From contig CAUDNR010001224.1 of the NCBI GenBank assembly GCA_958430865.1, forward strand, positions 104,816-152,123: DNA of 47,308 nucleotides, read 5' to 3'. A program made the position numbers and the translations under genes. Positions 11,278 through 22,434 of this stretch are shown in pieces. Every line of letters begins with the position of its first letter. Position 1 is the first letter of the stretch. The notes below the pieces were generated by a model. The model saw only the letters and a program-made list of their open reading frames with translations. It was not told the origin of the DNA and did not search any database. The stretch comes from Entrophospora sp. SA101 (Eukaryota; Glomeromycota; Glomeromycetes; Entrophosporales; Entrophosporaceae).

Positions 11278-12244
11278 GCGAATAAAGAAGAAGTGGTATT
11301 GTTGGCAGAATGACGAAATGCTTTCCAGCAGTCGATTATATTCATCAGATTCTATAAATAAAATAAATATGTAAAATATAATGATAAAAAATAATAACTA
11401 ATAGTAATAATTACATGTGATGATATATAATTACTTCATTCTTGTCATATACATTTAAAGATTCAATACCAAAACATAAAAAAAATGCCTCTTCCGTTGT
11501 GAGATGTAAATATTCTTCTGAAATATCATCATCATCATCATCATCATCAACATCATCAACACTATTATCTGCATTATTATCATTATTTTTATCATCACCA
11601 CCTTTATTTACATTGGTGTTATTGTTTTTATTAATCTTCCCTTCCAACTGTTGTTGTTGTTGCTCCTCCGTTGTCACCTTTTTTTTTCTTTTCTTTTGTT
11701 TTCGAGCTGCTCGTCGCCTTTCTACTAATTGCTCAACTGAAATACTACTACCACTACCGCCACCAATATTATTACAATCACCAGCATTACCTCTAACTTT
11801 TCTTTCTAATCTTTTTCTCCAGTCCCAAGTAGGTTCACTTCTTGATAAATTGCCTTTTCCAAAAAATCCTTGGTTCCATAATTTATTAATATCTTCTTTT
11901 GTATTTTTTTTTACAATAACAGCATTAATAATTGGATCAAATTGTCCTTTAATGTTAGTTGTTGCTGTTGTTGTTGTTGTTGATATTACTTCTGCGTTTG
12001 ATGACGTTTTATTGGAAGAAGAAAAACTACTAATGATGGTTTTAAAAAAGTTTGTAAAAATAGAGCCTATAATATTGGTGTTAGTAGCAGTGGTTGAGGT
12101 TGATAAGGAAATTGGTAATGGTTGTTTGTAAGATGATTTAGGAGTTGGTCCCAAAGCATTTTTTCCTTTTTTTACAAGACTAATAGTGTTGGGAATATTT
12201 GAAGATGATGCCATCAAAATGAATGACGTCAATTTAGTACGCAA
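10453..12244 (-). CDS. SEN2: tRNA-splicing endonuclease catalytic subunit Sen2, 5 exons
   Basis: complement(join(10453..10626, 10712..10859, 11018..11054, 11141..11351, 11435..12244)); 1380 nt, 459 residues, one frame. Sen2 is a catalytic subunit of the nuclear heterotetramer that cuts pre-tRNA introns (5' splice site). Visible hallmarks: [19 protein letters not shown] (about 122-140), [16 protein letters not shown] (170-185), [20 protein letters not shown] (248-267), then the nuclease fold [20 protein letters not shown] and KFGVDY, with the catalytic set Tyr343 (VLYEKGPPF), His351 (KHSQ) and Lys401/402 (VQVKKSLIICYV), ending in the family-like [13 protein letters not shown]. Asn-, Asp- and Gln-rich inserts enlarge the linker regions. 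The upstream ATG is used; a second in-frame Met at 12211 is an alternative. Intron 3 (158 nt) carries a GAT microsatellite and uses an AAG acceptor. Confidence 0.93.
10909..10953. repeat. GAT microsatellite in SEN2 intron 3
   Basis: About 14-15 copies of GAT with one interruption (GATAAT), on the + strand, entirely within the 158-nt intron between SEN2 exons 3 and 4. Confidence 0.85.
11247..11278. repeat. TTA microsatellite coding poly-Asn in SEN2
   Basis: A run of about ten ATT/TTA triplets on the + strand. On the minus strand it is read in frame as the Asn run in SEN2 exon 2 (FANNNN... before MNKWHNS). It is inserted just before the conserved [13 protein letters not shown] nuclease segment. 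Confidence 0.8.
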
Positions 12245-13798
12245 TGTGACGTTGATTATTTGACAATACTTGTAACATGCTCGATATAATCAAAATTTTG
12301 GTAAAATTATAATATCTTGTCTATTATTAAAAGCTCAAGGCTACTATGAAAGTTTTTATCATTCGCCGCAATTTGAGTGGATTAAAAACTTGTATTAACG
12401 GTCTGTTTCTAGCAAACATATATATTAACAACTTGAAAAAAATCTGTTACGGTCATTAACAATTTATATTCAAAACAAGTAAAGCTTGATGGTTCTAATG
12501 GTTGTTGTTTTATCTTGTAAGTTTAATATTGATTGAATTATTAAAATTCAAAAATTTAAGAAATTCATAGACATGAAAATTTCAACCACAATGGATCATA
12601 TTGATCATTTATATCAATAAATAGAATTGTGAAGCTTGAGTGTGGTGGTGATTTGATATATGATGGATGACTTGTGTTAAAAACAACTTACGAATTTGCA
12701 ATTGATCAATTTAATTGTCTACATTGATTACAAAATGTATAATTATGTTTGATAACGCTCAAAAATCAGATAATTTGTTCGTTATGTAATTTTTAGAAAC
12801 CTAACCTTTTCTTTTTATAATATTAACAAGAAAGGTTTATTTAAATCGAAATTGTTTCTAAAATCATTTCTAATCATTTTTAATGTTGTAATAATAAAAT
12901 CGCGACAGGTTCAAGCAAAGTCTTCTTTTAGTCGAGTTATTCTTTGGCCCATAGAGCAGCTTTTACTTAATACGCAAGCCGTGGTTTTGAGTATTTCATG
13001 GTCGAATTTTACAAAATGCTTTTTTCAAACAGTTTTTTATTGGGATTAATAATATACAGTTATATATTTTAAGTTGATATTATAAATAGATAAATAATTC
13101 TAAAACTCATGCTTGTGTTGATTTTGTGAAAAAAAAATTATATATATATAATTTTTTAAATATGTCAAACTTACCAACACTCCAGTGATTAAATCTATGG
13201 CTAACGAAAACAAATAAAGTACATATTAATAAGTATCATGATTTTATTTCACAATCAATAATAAAGAGTTCTTGACAAATTCTTAATTGTCAGATTAATA
13301 GCAAATTATTGTTACGTATAAATGAAAATACAGAAAATTGATGAATAACAAACTTGAAAATAAATAAATTTTTAGCGCTTATTAAACTAATCGTTTAAGT
13401 TATTTATTGTTTTATAAATTTATATCTTTCGATTACAACAAATACACGAATGAGGTTTGGGATTATTTCAGATACAATTCAAATATCGTTACTTAATTTT
13501 TAAAGATTATAATTGTATTAAATAACTTTGAATTATCTTAAATTATCTTAATATTAATGATTACGTAAAACCAGATCATATGTTCTTCTCAACTGAACAC
13601 ATAAAAAATTTTGTTTATTATTTAATTATATATCCGACTGGATTTACAAACAAAATATAAAATATAAAAAAAGTTTAATTAGAAAAAAATTGAAAAAGAT
13701 AAAATTGTTAGAAAATAATTGATGCTATAATTGTTATCACTATTGACGCTATTTAAAATCGGTTTACGAATAATTAACCATCGCATTAATATTACCAT
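12245..13798. other. Intergenic, about 1.55 kb
   Basis: No convincing gene. A 37-codon frame starts at 12346 (+, MKVFIIRRNLSGLKTC) and is not supported by anything else. At about 12900-13000 a slightly GC-richer patch (CGCGACAGGTTCAAGCAAAG onward) has 65 open codons on the + strand, but no domain, no splice context and no recognisable RNA signature. The remainder is AT-rich. Confidence 0.4.
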
Positions 13799-14371
13799 CT
13801 AATATCTGTTATTGGTATTGTAATATAAAAAATTTTGGATATTTTGAAGTTGAGATATTATGTGAATGAGTAGTAGCAGTTGGTCATTGTTTTGATTAAG
13901 ATTATTCGCGATAATAGAATTTTGATGAAGGTTTTGACCAACAAAATTATTGTCAAAACAATTGTTCAGATAATCAATGCTCGTAGTAATAGATGAATTT
14001 TGGCCAATAACATCATTGTTATCATGGTTGATCATTCCAGTGAAGCTTTGATCAACGAAACCATTACTGACAATATCCGAGTTTTGGTTGGCAGGATTAA
14101 TTTGATGAATTAAATTACCGTCGCTGGAGTTTTGATCAATGTAATTATTTTCGACAGAGTTCTGGCTGTTTTGGCGACCGGAATTATTGTCTCCAGGGCT
14201 TTGATAAATGTAATAATTATTGTAGTGGTGGTCGGCGGTTTGATTATCGTAATTGTCGTAATTAATAGTAATAGGAAAAAAATCTTGACTATTAACATCG
14301 ACATCATTAATATCAATATTATTGTTAGAATCAATATTATTATTGATGTCGTCTGAATAATTTTGATCCAT
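13799..14371 (-). CDS. Asn/Gln-rich hypothetical protein, single exon
   Basis: A 190-codon frame opening at an ATG (14371) and ending with TAA. It is dominated by Asn, Asp, Gln and Ser, with imperfect repeats of a QNS/NQNSD type element (QNSQNSVENNYIDQNSSDG, then NPANQNSDIVSNGFVDQS). The C-terminus changes character to a hydrophobic/helical stretch (DQLLLLIHIISQLQNIQNFL). No catalytic domain is recognised. The composition resembles prion-like or transcription-regulator low-complexity segments, but simple AT-rich repeats can also produce such frames. It could be a real short protein, an exon of a larger one, or chance; the well-defined start and the non-random tail are mildly in favour of a gene. 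Confidence 0.4.
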   Translation of the reverse strand: MDQNYSDDINNNIDSNNNIDINDVDVNSQDFFPITINYDNYDNQTADHHYNNYYIYQSPGDNNSGRQNSQNSVENNYIDQNSSDGNLIHQINPANQNSDIVSNGFVDQSFTGMINHDNNDVIGQNSSITTSIDYLNNCFDNNFVGQNLHQNSIIANNLNQNNDQLLLLIHIISQLQNIQNFLYYNTNNRY

Positions 14372-15111
14372 TTTTGGTTTTTTTTTACGTTGATTATGAA
14401 TTTAGTTTTTTTATTATATTTATTTTATTGAATAAAATTTATTATTATTATTTTTATTTTCATTTTCGAATTTTTTTTTATAAGATTTGATGTTGCACAA
14501 AGTGAAAGAATAATAATTATTTATTATTATTTTTTCGCACAATAATTATTTATCTTTTTGGATTTACAAGAATAATACCAAAAACGGGAATAAGCATAAA
14601 ATTAAATACGTTTTCTGATTTGTTTTAAAATAATGAGAGAAACAATAATTAAAATTAAATCACGTGAATCTATTGCAAGCTTTCTTTTTTCAACATAAAA
14701 TTTTTCTTGAGTAATAAAAAAATTAATTTCTAGATATTTTGTATCTTCCTTATGCGATGAAGATAAACAATAATTGTAATTTGTAGAGAGGAATAAAAAA
14801 TGATTCAAAAAAAAGTGATATTGATCTTTTATTATTATTCAAATCTAAAATAAAATAAAATTGAAATTAATATCCACTTTTTTCTTTTTGATATAAACCG
14901 ATGAATTAATTTTGAATTTGACTATTGTCTCATAAATAGATGGATTTTCCATCATAGTTCCATTTAATGTAACAATAAGATCCAATGACCTGGATTGGTT
15001 TTAATTACAGACAAATTGGTTACTGAATCTAACATACACATAAGTCGGACGCAGCAATCAATTACTTTATAATATAAATAAATGTCCGACTTATCGAGTT
15101 TAGATGTGTAA
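14372..15111. other. Intergenic, about 740 bp
   Basis: Very AT-rich. A 68-codon minus-strand frame (14602-14808) ends in a hydrophobic helix (LILIIVSLIILKQIRKRI) but has no support as a gene. The only structured feature is the inverted repeat at 15035-15110. Confidence 0.4.
15035..15110. repeat. Inverted repeat with AAGTCGGAC arms
   Basis: Perfect 11-bp arms ATAAGTCGGAC (15040-15050) and GTCCGACTTAT (15084-15094), with outer matching TACACA (15035-15040) and TGTGTA (15105-15110). The loop is 33 nt. It lies just 3' of the decayed minus-strand gene at 15112-15458. It could be a transposon footprint or a transcript hairpin. Confidence 0.6.
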
Positions 15112-15458
15112 TTACATTAAAAAAATACAATTTGACATTTTGTAAGAATAGTAATTAATTGTTAGTAATAAAATGGAATAAATAATAAATACTTTAATGA
15201 GAGTAATAATTTCATAATCTTTAAGATTTTTTTCTTCGATGGTAAATTTTCCAGCTGCTCTCACAATATCATCTTTTTTGATTCTTTGAATTTAGTTTCA
15301 ACTGAAGGATCTTTAGGGTAAAAAATTATCAAGTGTGACATTAATTCTTCAGTTTGAAATGTAGTACTAATTATTCCAATAGCATTCATTAAGAAAGAAT
15401 CGTTTTTAGGTGTTTCCTCAATGTTTGTAATATAACTGATTACTTCTGTAATGCACAT
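15112..15458 (-). pseudogene. Frameshifted small gene, OB-fold-like family
   Basis: From the likely ATG at 15458 the minus strand reads MCITEVISYITNIEETPKND, then LMNAIGIISTTFQTEELMS, HLIIFYPKDPSVETKFKESK. Near 15263-15270 an A6 run needs one base shifted so that reading continues as KKDDIVRAAGKFTIEEKNLK to a TAA at 15112-15114. The DDIVRAAGKF block (an 'activity/permission' strand as in OB-fold-like domains) resembles the start of a repeated Glomeromycotina gene family; that match is from memory. An upstream in-frame ATG (15560) would add a hydrophobic segment but overlaps the duplicated unit. Truncated relative to a usual gene and frameshifted, hence a pseudogene. Confidence 0.5.
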
Positions 15459-16420
15459 GTTTGCAAGTAAATTTGTATATAGTTGTTGAGAGATATTTGA
15501 GAGATATAAAATAAAAGAAAATGATAATGTTAAAAAAATACGAGAATTTTTTTTTTTCAATTAGATAATAATATAAGTTAAAATATTGCACCAGTAGTTC
15601 ATGATTGGTTAGATTTTTTAAAAGGTGTTTTTTAATATTGATGTCAATCATTTGAAGAATTGCAGTCAACACAACAAAAATTGTTCACTACAATGTTTTA
15701 CCTTTTGATTTTGCTCTTGTGCTTCCCAAAAAAATTCAGTTTAATAAAGCCAAGGAACAAAGACTGTTTTGATATCAATTTTAAAATTTTCATATTAATA
15801 TTAATATTAATTTTTATGTTTATATGGGACATACTGCAACAAAACCAGACAAAGCGAACATTAGTATTGCCAAGAATTTCAGGGATAAATTTTATTCGGT
15901 AATGTGATTATAGTTGTCACGTAATTCATTTCAACATATGGGCTAATTTTCTCTTTTCACTAATTAAATTTTGTGATTAACACAAGGTATCCCTGCACTG
16001 TGTTTCCTAAATGTGATATTTCGTGTGAAAAACACAATAGTTGTAGATTGGTTTTGTTGAAATCAATTTTGAATAGTAAAGCAAGCTTCAATGCAATTAT
16101 TTTTATTCAAATTACTATAATTTAATTACCTATACATAAATTATATAAATTGTAATAATAATGTTTTGAATAACGCATAATATATTTATATGATCATGAA
16201 ATGATCAAAAAACCAATACTTTTATTAATTTTTGTAAGATGCTTTTGATTTTGTCACTCAATTATTTATGCCAATTTATAAAAAATAAGATCGATTTCTC
16301 CAAAATACAAATATTAACATTTGTACCCACAGAAAAAAATATTCGATCATTTCTTGATATTAGATCTACTTTTTTTATTCATTATTAAAATATTATATCA
16401 CATGATATGCATTTCCAAAT
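15459..16420. other. Non-coding left part of the duplicated unit
   Basis: No gene supported. An 80-codon + strand frame (15660-15902) has a hydrophobic core (FKIFILILILIFMFIWDIL) and overlaps a dispersed repeat at 15826-15885 that recurs at 44264-44320, so it is more likely repeat-derived than a gene. Confidence 0.45.
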
Positions 16421-18317
16421 CTATTCTAAATATGAAAATAAATCAGATCTTTGTAATGGAGATCCAGGTGATGGGGATTTAGATGATGAAGGTAAAGGCT
16501 GATTTTTATCATTCCTTTTCTTTGCTGGAGTATTCTGCACTGATGTTATATGGATATTGTTATCTCCAGTTGGTTCTTTATTGATTGCTTTAATTGTTGA
16601 CAGCACATCAATCTGTAATGATAAAAGTCAATTCCTGTTAGCATTTTTATAGGAATGTTCATAAATATTTATTTTTAATCCATGCCTGCCAACTCATCAA
16701 GTATGTCATATCTTTAGCAAACTGTTCAAAATCGTCAAAGGACACAGGTATTCTGATACATGCAAACTGGTGAAGAATATATATTAATGGTAAAGGACAG
16801 ACTAGATACTTGATAATGATATAGCCATCTATTGAAAAATATAATAAGTATATATATATGAGAAATCGTATTTTACTACCTGCCTTCTAATAATAATACT
16901 TACTGACTTCTTGTATCAGATAAACGCATGCTTTGTCCTTAGGCACACTTTGTAGTAGCTTATTCAAAATTCACATTGAATTTTGACATAATTTGACCTG
17001 CTCGCCATCTTCTTTTGTTAAAGGTGCTCTTCTACCAAATGAAAACTCAACAATAATTATAGCTTGATTTTTTTTTGTGTCGTCTTAATCACTTTGAAAG
17101 GTCCATCAATCTTGTGGTTTTTTGTGTCAGGAGTGGTCAGCTCAATCCTAAGCAAAATAAACAGAGAATTAACAAGCAAGACAGCTCAATACTTCGAAAT
17201 TTACAATGGTGCTTACCATCCATTATCCACTACATCTTGATGCATTCTAAATAATCGATTTAGAATATATACTGTGGTGTCTATTGCATATGTTCTTTCA
17301 AGGTCAAGGCTATTGGATTCGATTCTCATTGGTGCTTCTAGGCAGACGGAACTATTTGTAAAAAAAATTAGTTAAGTTATCTACTGGTAAATTGACAAAT
17401 ATTCGAAGTAAACACTCACAAATGTGTTAAAATCTGTTGCATGATATCATGAGTTTCATGATGATAAGAATTAAATGATCCCTTTGGAACAAACGACTCC
17501 CAAACCAAAATTGGAATGTTTACTCTATCACACATATCCTCAGTGAATTGGCTTATATACTGTTGAAATTCATCTGTTTGTTTCCAAGATTTTTTTTTGG
17601 AGAACCATATTGAGCCATTCAGTTTGACTTTCATTTAATGTATTATTAACTTGTTTGAATACTTCATTATTAGATGAATCTATAATATGATTTAGGGATA
17701 TAGATGATACACAATCTTTTCCAGATTTCTTATCTTCTTTTTGTTGTGAAGTCAAAATTGCAAGTAATTTATTCCGAATGTCAATTTCATCCTAATAAAT
17801 TAAATAAGAGTAAACATAATTATTATATAAAATTATATATAAAAAAGCAATGAAGACTAGCGAAAGCAAAAATACCAGTGAAAGCCTCCTGATTTCTTCT
17901 TCACCATGTTTGATGTCAATTGATTCTGTATCATTTTTTGAGTCATCAATGATTTCCACTGATTCAGCTAATATCAAATGTGGTGGTGGCATAATGTGTA
18001 TGTCCCCAGTGTCTTGGCGATTTTTTTGGAAGCTCTTGCTTCAGGACCATTGTCCTAAATATTAAAATACAAAACCATTAGTCCTATTGATTCACAATTT
18101 ATAGCTAAAAAAAATGCACGTCTGTACCTCTTCCTGGCTTCTTTTGGGTATAATTTTTTTGGACAATCCAGAAACAAAAGTTCCACTGTTGGTGATTCTG
18201 CTTATATTCACATTGTTAATTCCACCACTTGTAAATTTTGGTTGGTGGAGATGGTTCTGTCTATGTGAATGCTCCTTGTTCCATTCTCTTGCTATTTTAT
18301 GATTGGGCCCCTATCAT
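15510..18317. repeat. 2,808-bp direct duplication, copy 1
   Basis: Every stretch I compared is base-identical to 19141-21948 at an offset of 3,631 bp. The left edge is at AATAAAAGAAA (15510), preceded by GAGATATA here and by GTTGCATC at copy 2. The right edge is at CCCCTATCAT (18317), followed by CTTTCATAAGG here and by GGAAAATTTG at copy 2. Even the homopolymers (T11 at about 15547) have the same length. It contains the 3' part of a broken multi-exon gene (minus strand) and about 900 bp of AT-rich sequence. Confidence 0.95.
15826..15885. repeat. Dispersed repeat, copy A
   Basis: About 60 bp with core CAACAAAACCAGACAAAG (15836-15853), then GCGAACATTAGTATTGCCAA. The same block lies at 19457-19516 (as part of the 2.8-kb duplication) and, diverged, at 44264-44320. 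Three occurrences in 47 kb suggest an interspersed family. Confidence 0.6.
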
Positions 18318-19110
18318 CTTTCATAAGGTAGAACTGGTAATTCTTTTTTGTTAACATCTTCATTATATCTAATACAATCACAAACATAATTACCCCTCAT
18401 ATCTGAACCATGTCTGTTTTTAGTCTTCCACATCTCTTGCAATTTGCTAACTTATCATTTTCAAACTTTTCTTTACAGCTTTCACAAGCCATGTCAGTCA
18501 ACTTAATTTGACAAACAGTCTTGTTATAGCAAAATTAGCAAGTTGTTCCGCTGTTTCACTTCTCTAATTCTAAAATTTGTATAAAGTAGTCCTTTCATAC
18601 TTATTTAACTGGTGCCACTATTTTGTCAATTAACTCTGGTTTTTGATGTTTTCCTTTCTAATTAATTGTTGGAATTTTGATTTTACTCTTTCCTTAACAA
18701 TTTTGAAGCCTGATGCTGAAGGTAGACCTTCTGCGCAGTGTTGAATGCTGAAAATGCCCAAAATGCCGAGAGGTTTTTCAATTAATTTCAGTAACCTATT
18801 TTTTTCTCGATTTTTTTAAAGCACCTTCTAGGAGTTCTGTTTTCTCTTTTTACTCGTTGGAAGTTTTTTGATTTGCTCATCTTTCTTCTCAATTATTTGA
18901 TTCTCTTTGTTTACAATTTCCCCATTCAATTTATTTCTCATTCCTTTATTTAGCTCTTTTAAACTATCAATAAAACCTAGATGAAGTTTGACGTTTTTTC
19001 TTTAACTTTTTAATAATTTTAACAACATCTTGAATCAGATTTCCTTTTTTCGATATTTGTTAGCAATTCTTGTGGTTCACCCTTTTCTCAATAAGAAATT
19101 CTTTATCTTA
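16421..19110 (-). pseudogene. Decayed multi-exon gene with zinc-like N-terminus, copy 1
   Basis: Reading 5' to 3' on the minus strand: a coiled-coil-like stretch (about 19110-18650, with LKELNKGMRNKLNGEIVNKE), a FKIVKERVKSKFQQLIRKE block, SETAEQLANF then, after a shift, CYNKTVCQIKLTDMACESC with further CKRCGRLK and YVCDCIRYNED Cys motifs (about 18545-18330), then spliced exons DNGPEARASKKIAKTLG, DSKNDTESIDIKHGEEEIRR, SQTEWLNMVLQKK | SWKQTDEFQQYISQF, NIPILVWESFVPKGSFNSYH, LEAPMRIESNSLDLERTY, VEFSFGRRAPLTKEDGEQ and PSPGSPLQRSDLFSYLE. Breaks: an extra A in the A9 run at about 17590-17598, a TGA after LCQNSM at about 16980, and shifts in the Cys-rich part. One intron (about 16617-16704) would need a GC donor. 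I do not recognise the function; the VWESF...YHHE and VEFSFG blocks recall a repeated Glomeromycotina family. Confidence 0.6.
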
Positions 19111-19140
19111 TTCATTAATTAATGATTGTCATGTTGCATC
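18318..19140. other. 823-bp spacer between the two duplicated units
   Basis: Present once only. It contains the 5' exons (Cys-rich and coiled-coil parts) of the decayed minus-strand gene, so copy 1 is the longer version of that gene. The boundary at 19140/19141 is where copy 2 starts. Confidence 0.7.
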
Positions 19141-21948
19141 AATAAAAGAAAATGATAATGTTAAAAAAATACGAGAATTTTTTTTTTTCAATTAGATAAT
19201 AATATAAGTTAAAATATTGCACCAGTAGTTCATGATTGGTTAGATTTTTTAAAAGGTGTTTTTTAATATTGATGTCAATCATTTGAAGAATTGCAGTCAA
19301 CACAACAAAAATTGTTCACTACAATGTTTTACCTTTTGATTTTGCTCTTGTGCTTCCCAAAAAAATTCAGTTTAATAAAGCCAAGGAACAAAGACTGTTT
19401 TGATATCAATTTTAAAATTTTCATATTAATATTAATATTAATTTTTATGTTTATATGGGACATACTGCAACAAAACCAGACAAAGCGAACATTAGTATTG
19501 CCAAGAATTTCAGGGATAAATTTTATTCGGTAATGTGATTATAGTTGTCACGTAATTCATTTCAACATATGGGCTAATTTTCTCTTTTCACTAATTAAAT
19601 TTTGTGATTAACACAAGGTATCCCTGCACTGTGTTTCCTAAATGTGATATTTCGTGTGAAAAACACAATAGTTGTAGATTGGTTTTGTTGAAATCAATTT
19701 TGAATAGTAAAGCAAGCTTCAATGCAATTATTTTTATTCAAATTACTATAATTTAATTACCTATACATAAATTATATAAATTGTAATAATAATGTTTTGA
19801 ATAACGCATAATATATTTATATGATCATGAAATGATCAAAAAACCAATACTTTTATTAATTTTTGTAAGATGCTTTTGATTTTGTCACTCAATTATTTAT
19901 GCCAATTTATAAAAAATAAGATCGATTTCTCCAAAATACAAATATTAACATTTGTACCCACAGAAAAAAATATTCGATCATTTCTTGATATTAGATCTAC
20001 TTTTTTTATTCATTATTAAAATATTATATCACATGATATGCATTTCCAAATCTATTCTAAATATGAAAATAAATCAGATCTTTGTAATGGAGATCCAGGT
20101 GATGGGGATTTAGATGATGAAGGTAAAGGCTGATTTTTATCATTCCTTTTCTTTGCTGGAGTATTCTGCACTGATGTTATATGGATATTGTTATCTCCAG
20201 TTGGTTCTTTATTGATTGCTTTAATTGTTGACAGCACATCAATCTGTAATGATAAAAGTCAATTCCTGTTAGCATTTTTATAGGAATGTTCATAAATATT
20301 TATTTTTAATCCATGCCTGCCAACTCATCAAGTATGTCATATCTTTAGCAAACTGTTCAAAATCGTCAAAGGACACAGGTATTCTGATACATGCAAACTG
20401 GTGAAGAATATATATTAATGGTAAAGGACAGACTAGATACTTGATAATGATATAGCCATCTATTGAAAAATATAATAAGTATATATATATGAGAAATCGT
20501 ATTTTACTACCTGCCTTCTAATAATAATACTTACTGACTTCTTGTATCAGATAAACGCATGCTTTGTCCTTAGGCACACTTTGTAGTAGCTTATTCAAAA
20601 TTCACATTGAATTTTGACATAATTTGACCTGCTCGCCATCTTCTTTTGTTAAAGGTGCTCTTCTACCAAATGAAAACTCAACAATAATTATAGCTTGATT
20701 TTTTTTTGTGTCGTCTTAATCACTTTGAAAGGTCCATCAATCTTGTGGTTTTTTGTGTCAGGAGTGGTCAGCTCAATCCTAAGCAAAATAAACAGAGAAT
20801 TAACAAGCAAGACAGCTCAATACTTCGAAATTTACAATGGTGCTTACCATCCATTATCCACTACATCTTGATGCATTCTAAATAATCGATTTAGAATATA
20901 TACTGTGGTGTCTATTGCATATGTTCTTTCAAGGTCAAGGCTATTGGATTCGATTCTCATTGGTGCTTCTAGGCAGACGGAACTATTTGTAAAAAAAATT
21001 AGTTAAGTTATCTACTGGTAAATTGACAAATATTCGAAGTAAACACTCACAAATGTGTTAAAATCTGTTGCATGATATCATGAGTTTCATGATGATAAGA
21101 ATTAAATGATCCCTTTGGAACAAACGACTCCCAAACCAAAATTGGAATGTTTACTCTATCACACATATCCTCAGTGAATTGGCTTATATACTGTTGAAAT
21201 TCATCTGTTTGTTTCCAAGATTTTTTTTTGGAGAACCATATTGAGCCATTCAGTTTGACTTTCATTTAATGTATTATTAACTTGTTTGAATACTTCATTA
21301 TTAGATGAATCTATAATATGATTTAGGGATATAGATGATACACAATCTTTTCCAGATTTCTTATCTTCTTTTTGTTGTGAAGTCAAAATTGCAAGTAATT
21401 TATTCCGAATGTCAATTTCATCCTAATAAATTAAATAAGAGTAAACATAATTATTATATAAAATTATATATAAAAAAGCAATGAAGACTAGCGAAAGCAA
21501 AAATACCAGTGAAAGCCTCCTGATTTCTTCTTCACCATGTTTGATGTCAATTGATTCTGTATCATTTTTTGAGTCATCAATGATTTCCACTGATTCAGCT
21601 AATATCAAATGTGGTGGTGGCATAATGTGTATGTCCCCAGTGTCTTGGCGATTTTTTTGGAAGCTCTTGCTTCAGGACCATTGTCCTAAATATTAAAATA
21701 CAAAACCATTAGTCCTATTGATTCACAATTTATAGCTAAAAAAAATGCACGTCTGTACCTCTTCCTGGCTTCTTTTGGGTATAATTTTTTTGGACAATCC
21801 AGAAACAAAAGTTCCACTGTTGGTGATTCTGCTTATATTCACATTGTTAATTCCACCACTTGTAAATTTTGGTTGGTGGAGATGGTTCTGTCTATGTGAA
21901 TGCTCCTTGTTCCATTCTCTTGCTATTTTATGATTGGGCCCCTATCAT
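19141..21948. repeat. 2,808-bp direct duplication, copy 2
   Basis: Second copy of 15510-18317, with no difference found in the lines I compared. It is followed at 21949 by a sequence unrelated to the one following copy 1. Absence of divergence, homopolymers included, means either a very recent event or an assembly error. Confidence 0.95.
20052..21948 (-). pseudogene. Decayed gene, 5'-truncated copy 2
   Basis: Identical to the corresponding part of the pseudogene at 16421-18317, including the extra A in the A9 run (about 21221-21229) and the in-frame TGA (about 20611). It lacks the Cys-rich and coiled-coil 5' exons because the duplication stops at 21948. Sharing the same lesions shows the gene was already broken before it was duplicated. 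Confidence 0.65.
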
Positions 21949-22024
21949 GGAAAATTTGAAAATTAGTAATATTCTTCAAGTAGCACATCCCTAATTCCCA
22001 ACCGATTTCTGATCCCATCAAAGC

Positions 22025-22180
22025 ATCAGACAATCAAGCAGATCATCTGTGCTCAATGGGTCCAGTGCTGGATCGACAAACAGTCTTTAACATCAGACAA
22101 ACAAGCAGGTCATCTGTGCTCCATTACTGGTTTGTGACTCAACGAACAGTTTTGAATGACGAACAATCAAGCAGATTTTC
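22025..22180. repeat. Degenerate tandem repeat, about 65-bp period
   Basis: Three diverged units starting at 22025, 22092 and 22156. Each opens with a variant of ATCAGACAATCAAGCAGATC, and the first two continue ATCTGTGCTC. Periods are 67 and 64 bp. Immediately right of the 2.8-kb duplication. Confidence 0.65.
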
Positions 22181-22206
22181 ACCACGTCACTTATTTCCAC
22201 TTCATT

Positions 22207-22434
22207 TCAAAATAGAAAAAAAAATTCTTTACTTGCTGTCCTATATTGATCAAGGAGCAACTTTGCTTTTTTACACCTTCTGTCTTGCTCACAATCAATA
22301 ATGGTTTCAAGAGATTTGATATAAATGTCTATCTTCCATTTGAAAGTTTCTGCATTACACTCATTAAGAAAATCAAGAATACACCATTCTGATGATTTTT
22401 GATTGAAGTATTCATGGATTATTTTGTTGGACAT
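22207..22434 (-). pseudogene. Orphan first exon-like fragment
   Basis: From ATG 22434 the frame reads MSNKIIHEYFNQKSSEWCIL, then DFLNECNAETFKWKIDIYIK, SLETIIDCEQDRRCKKAKLL, LDQYRTASK. A GTAAAGAA donor-like site follows RTAS (about 22225); beyond it only Phe-rich sequence and a stop follow. It has normal, non-low-complexity protein composition, so it is probably the 5' exon of a gene whose remainder was lost or replaced at the duplication edge. Function not recognised. Confidence 0.4.

Noticed and set aside
11442..12131. 229-codon plus-strand frame
   Set aside because: Antisense of SEN2 exon 1; Ser/Leu/Cys-rich because of the Asp/Gln/Asn repeats on the other strand.
12852..13049. 65-codon plus-strand frame, possible RNA gene
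   Set aside because: Opening has no ATG in a good context, no domain, and I could not match it to any snRNA, snoRNA or tRNA pattern.
14110..14356. Ile/Thr-rich frames overlapping the Asn/Gln-rich protein
   Set aside because: Frame-shifted readings of the same AT-rich repeats, with no independent support.
15660..15902. 80-codon frame with hydrophobic helix, present twice
   Set aside because: It exists twice only because it lies in the duplication, and its end overlaps a dispersed repeat; not supported as a gene.
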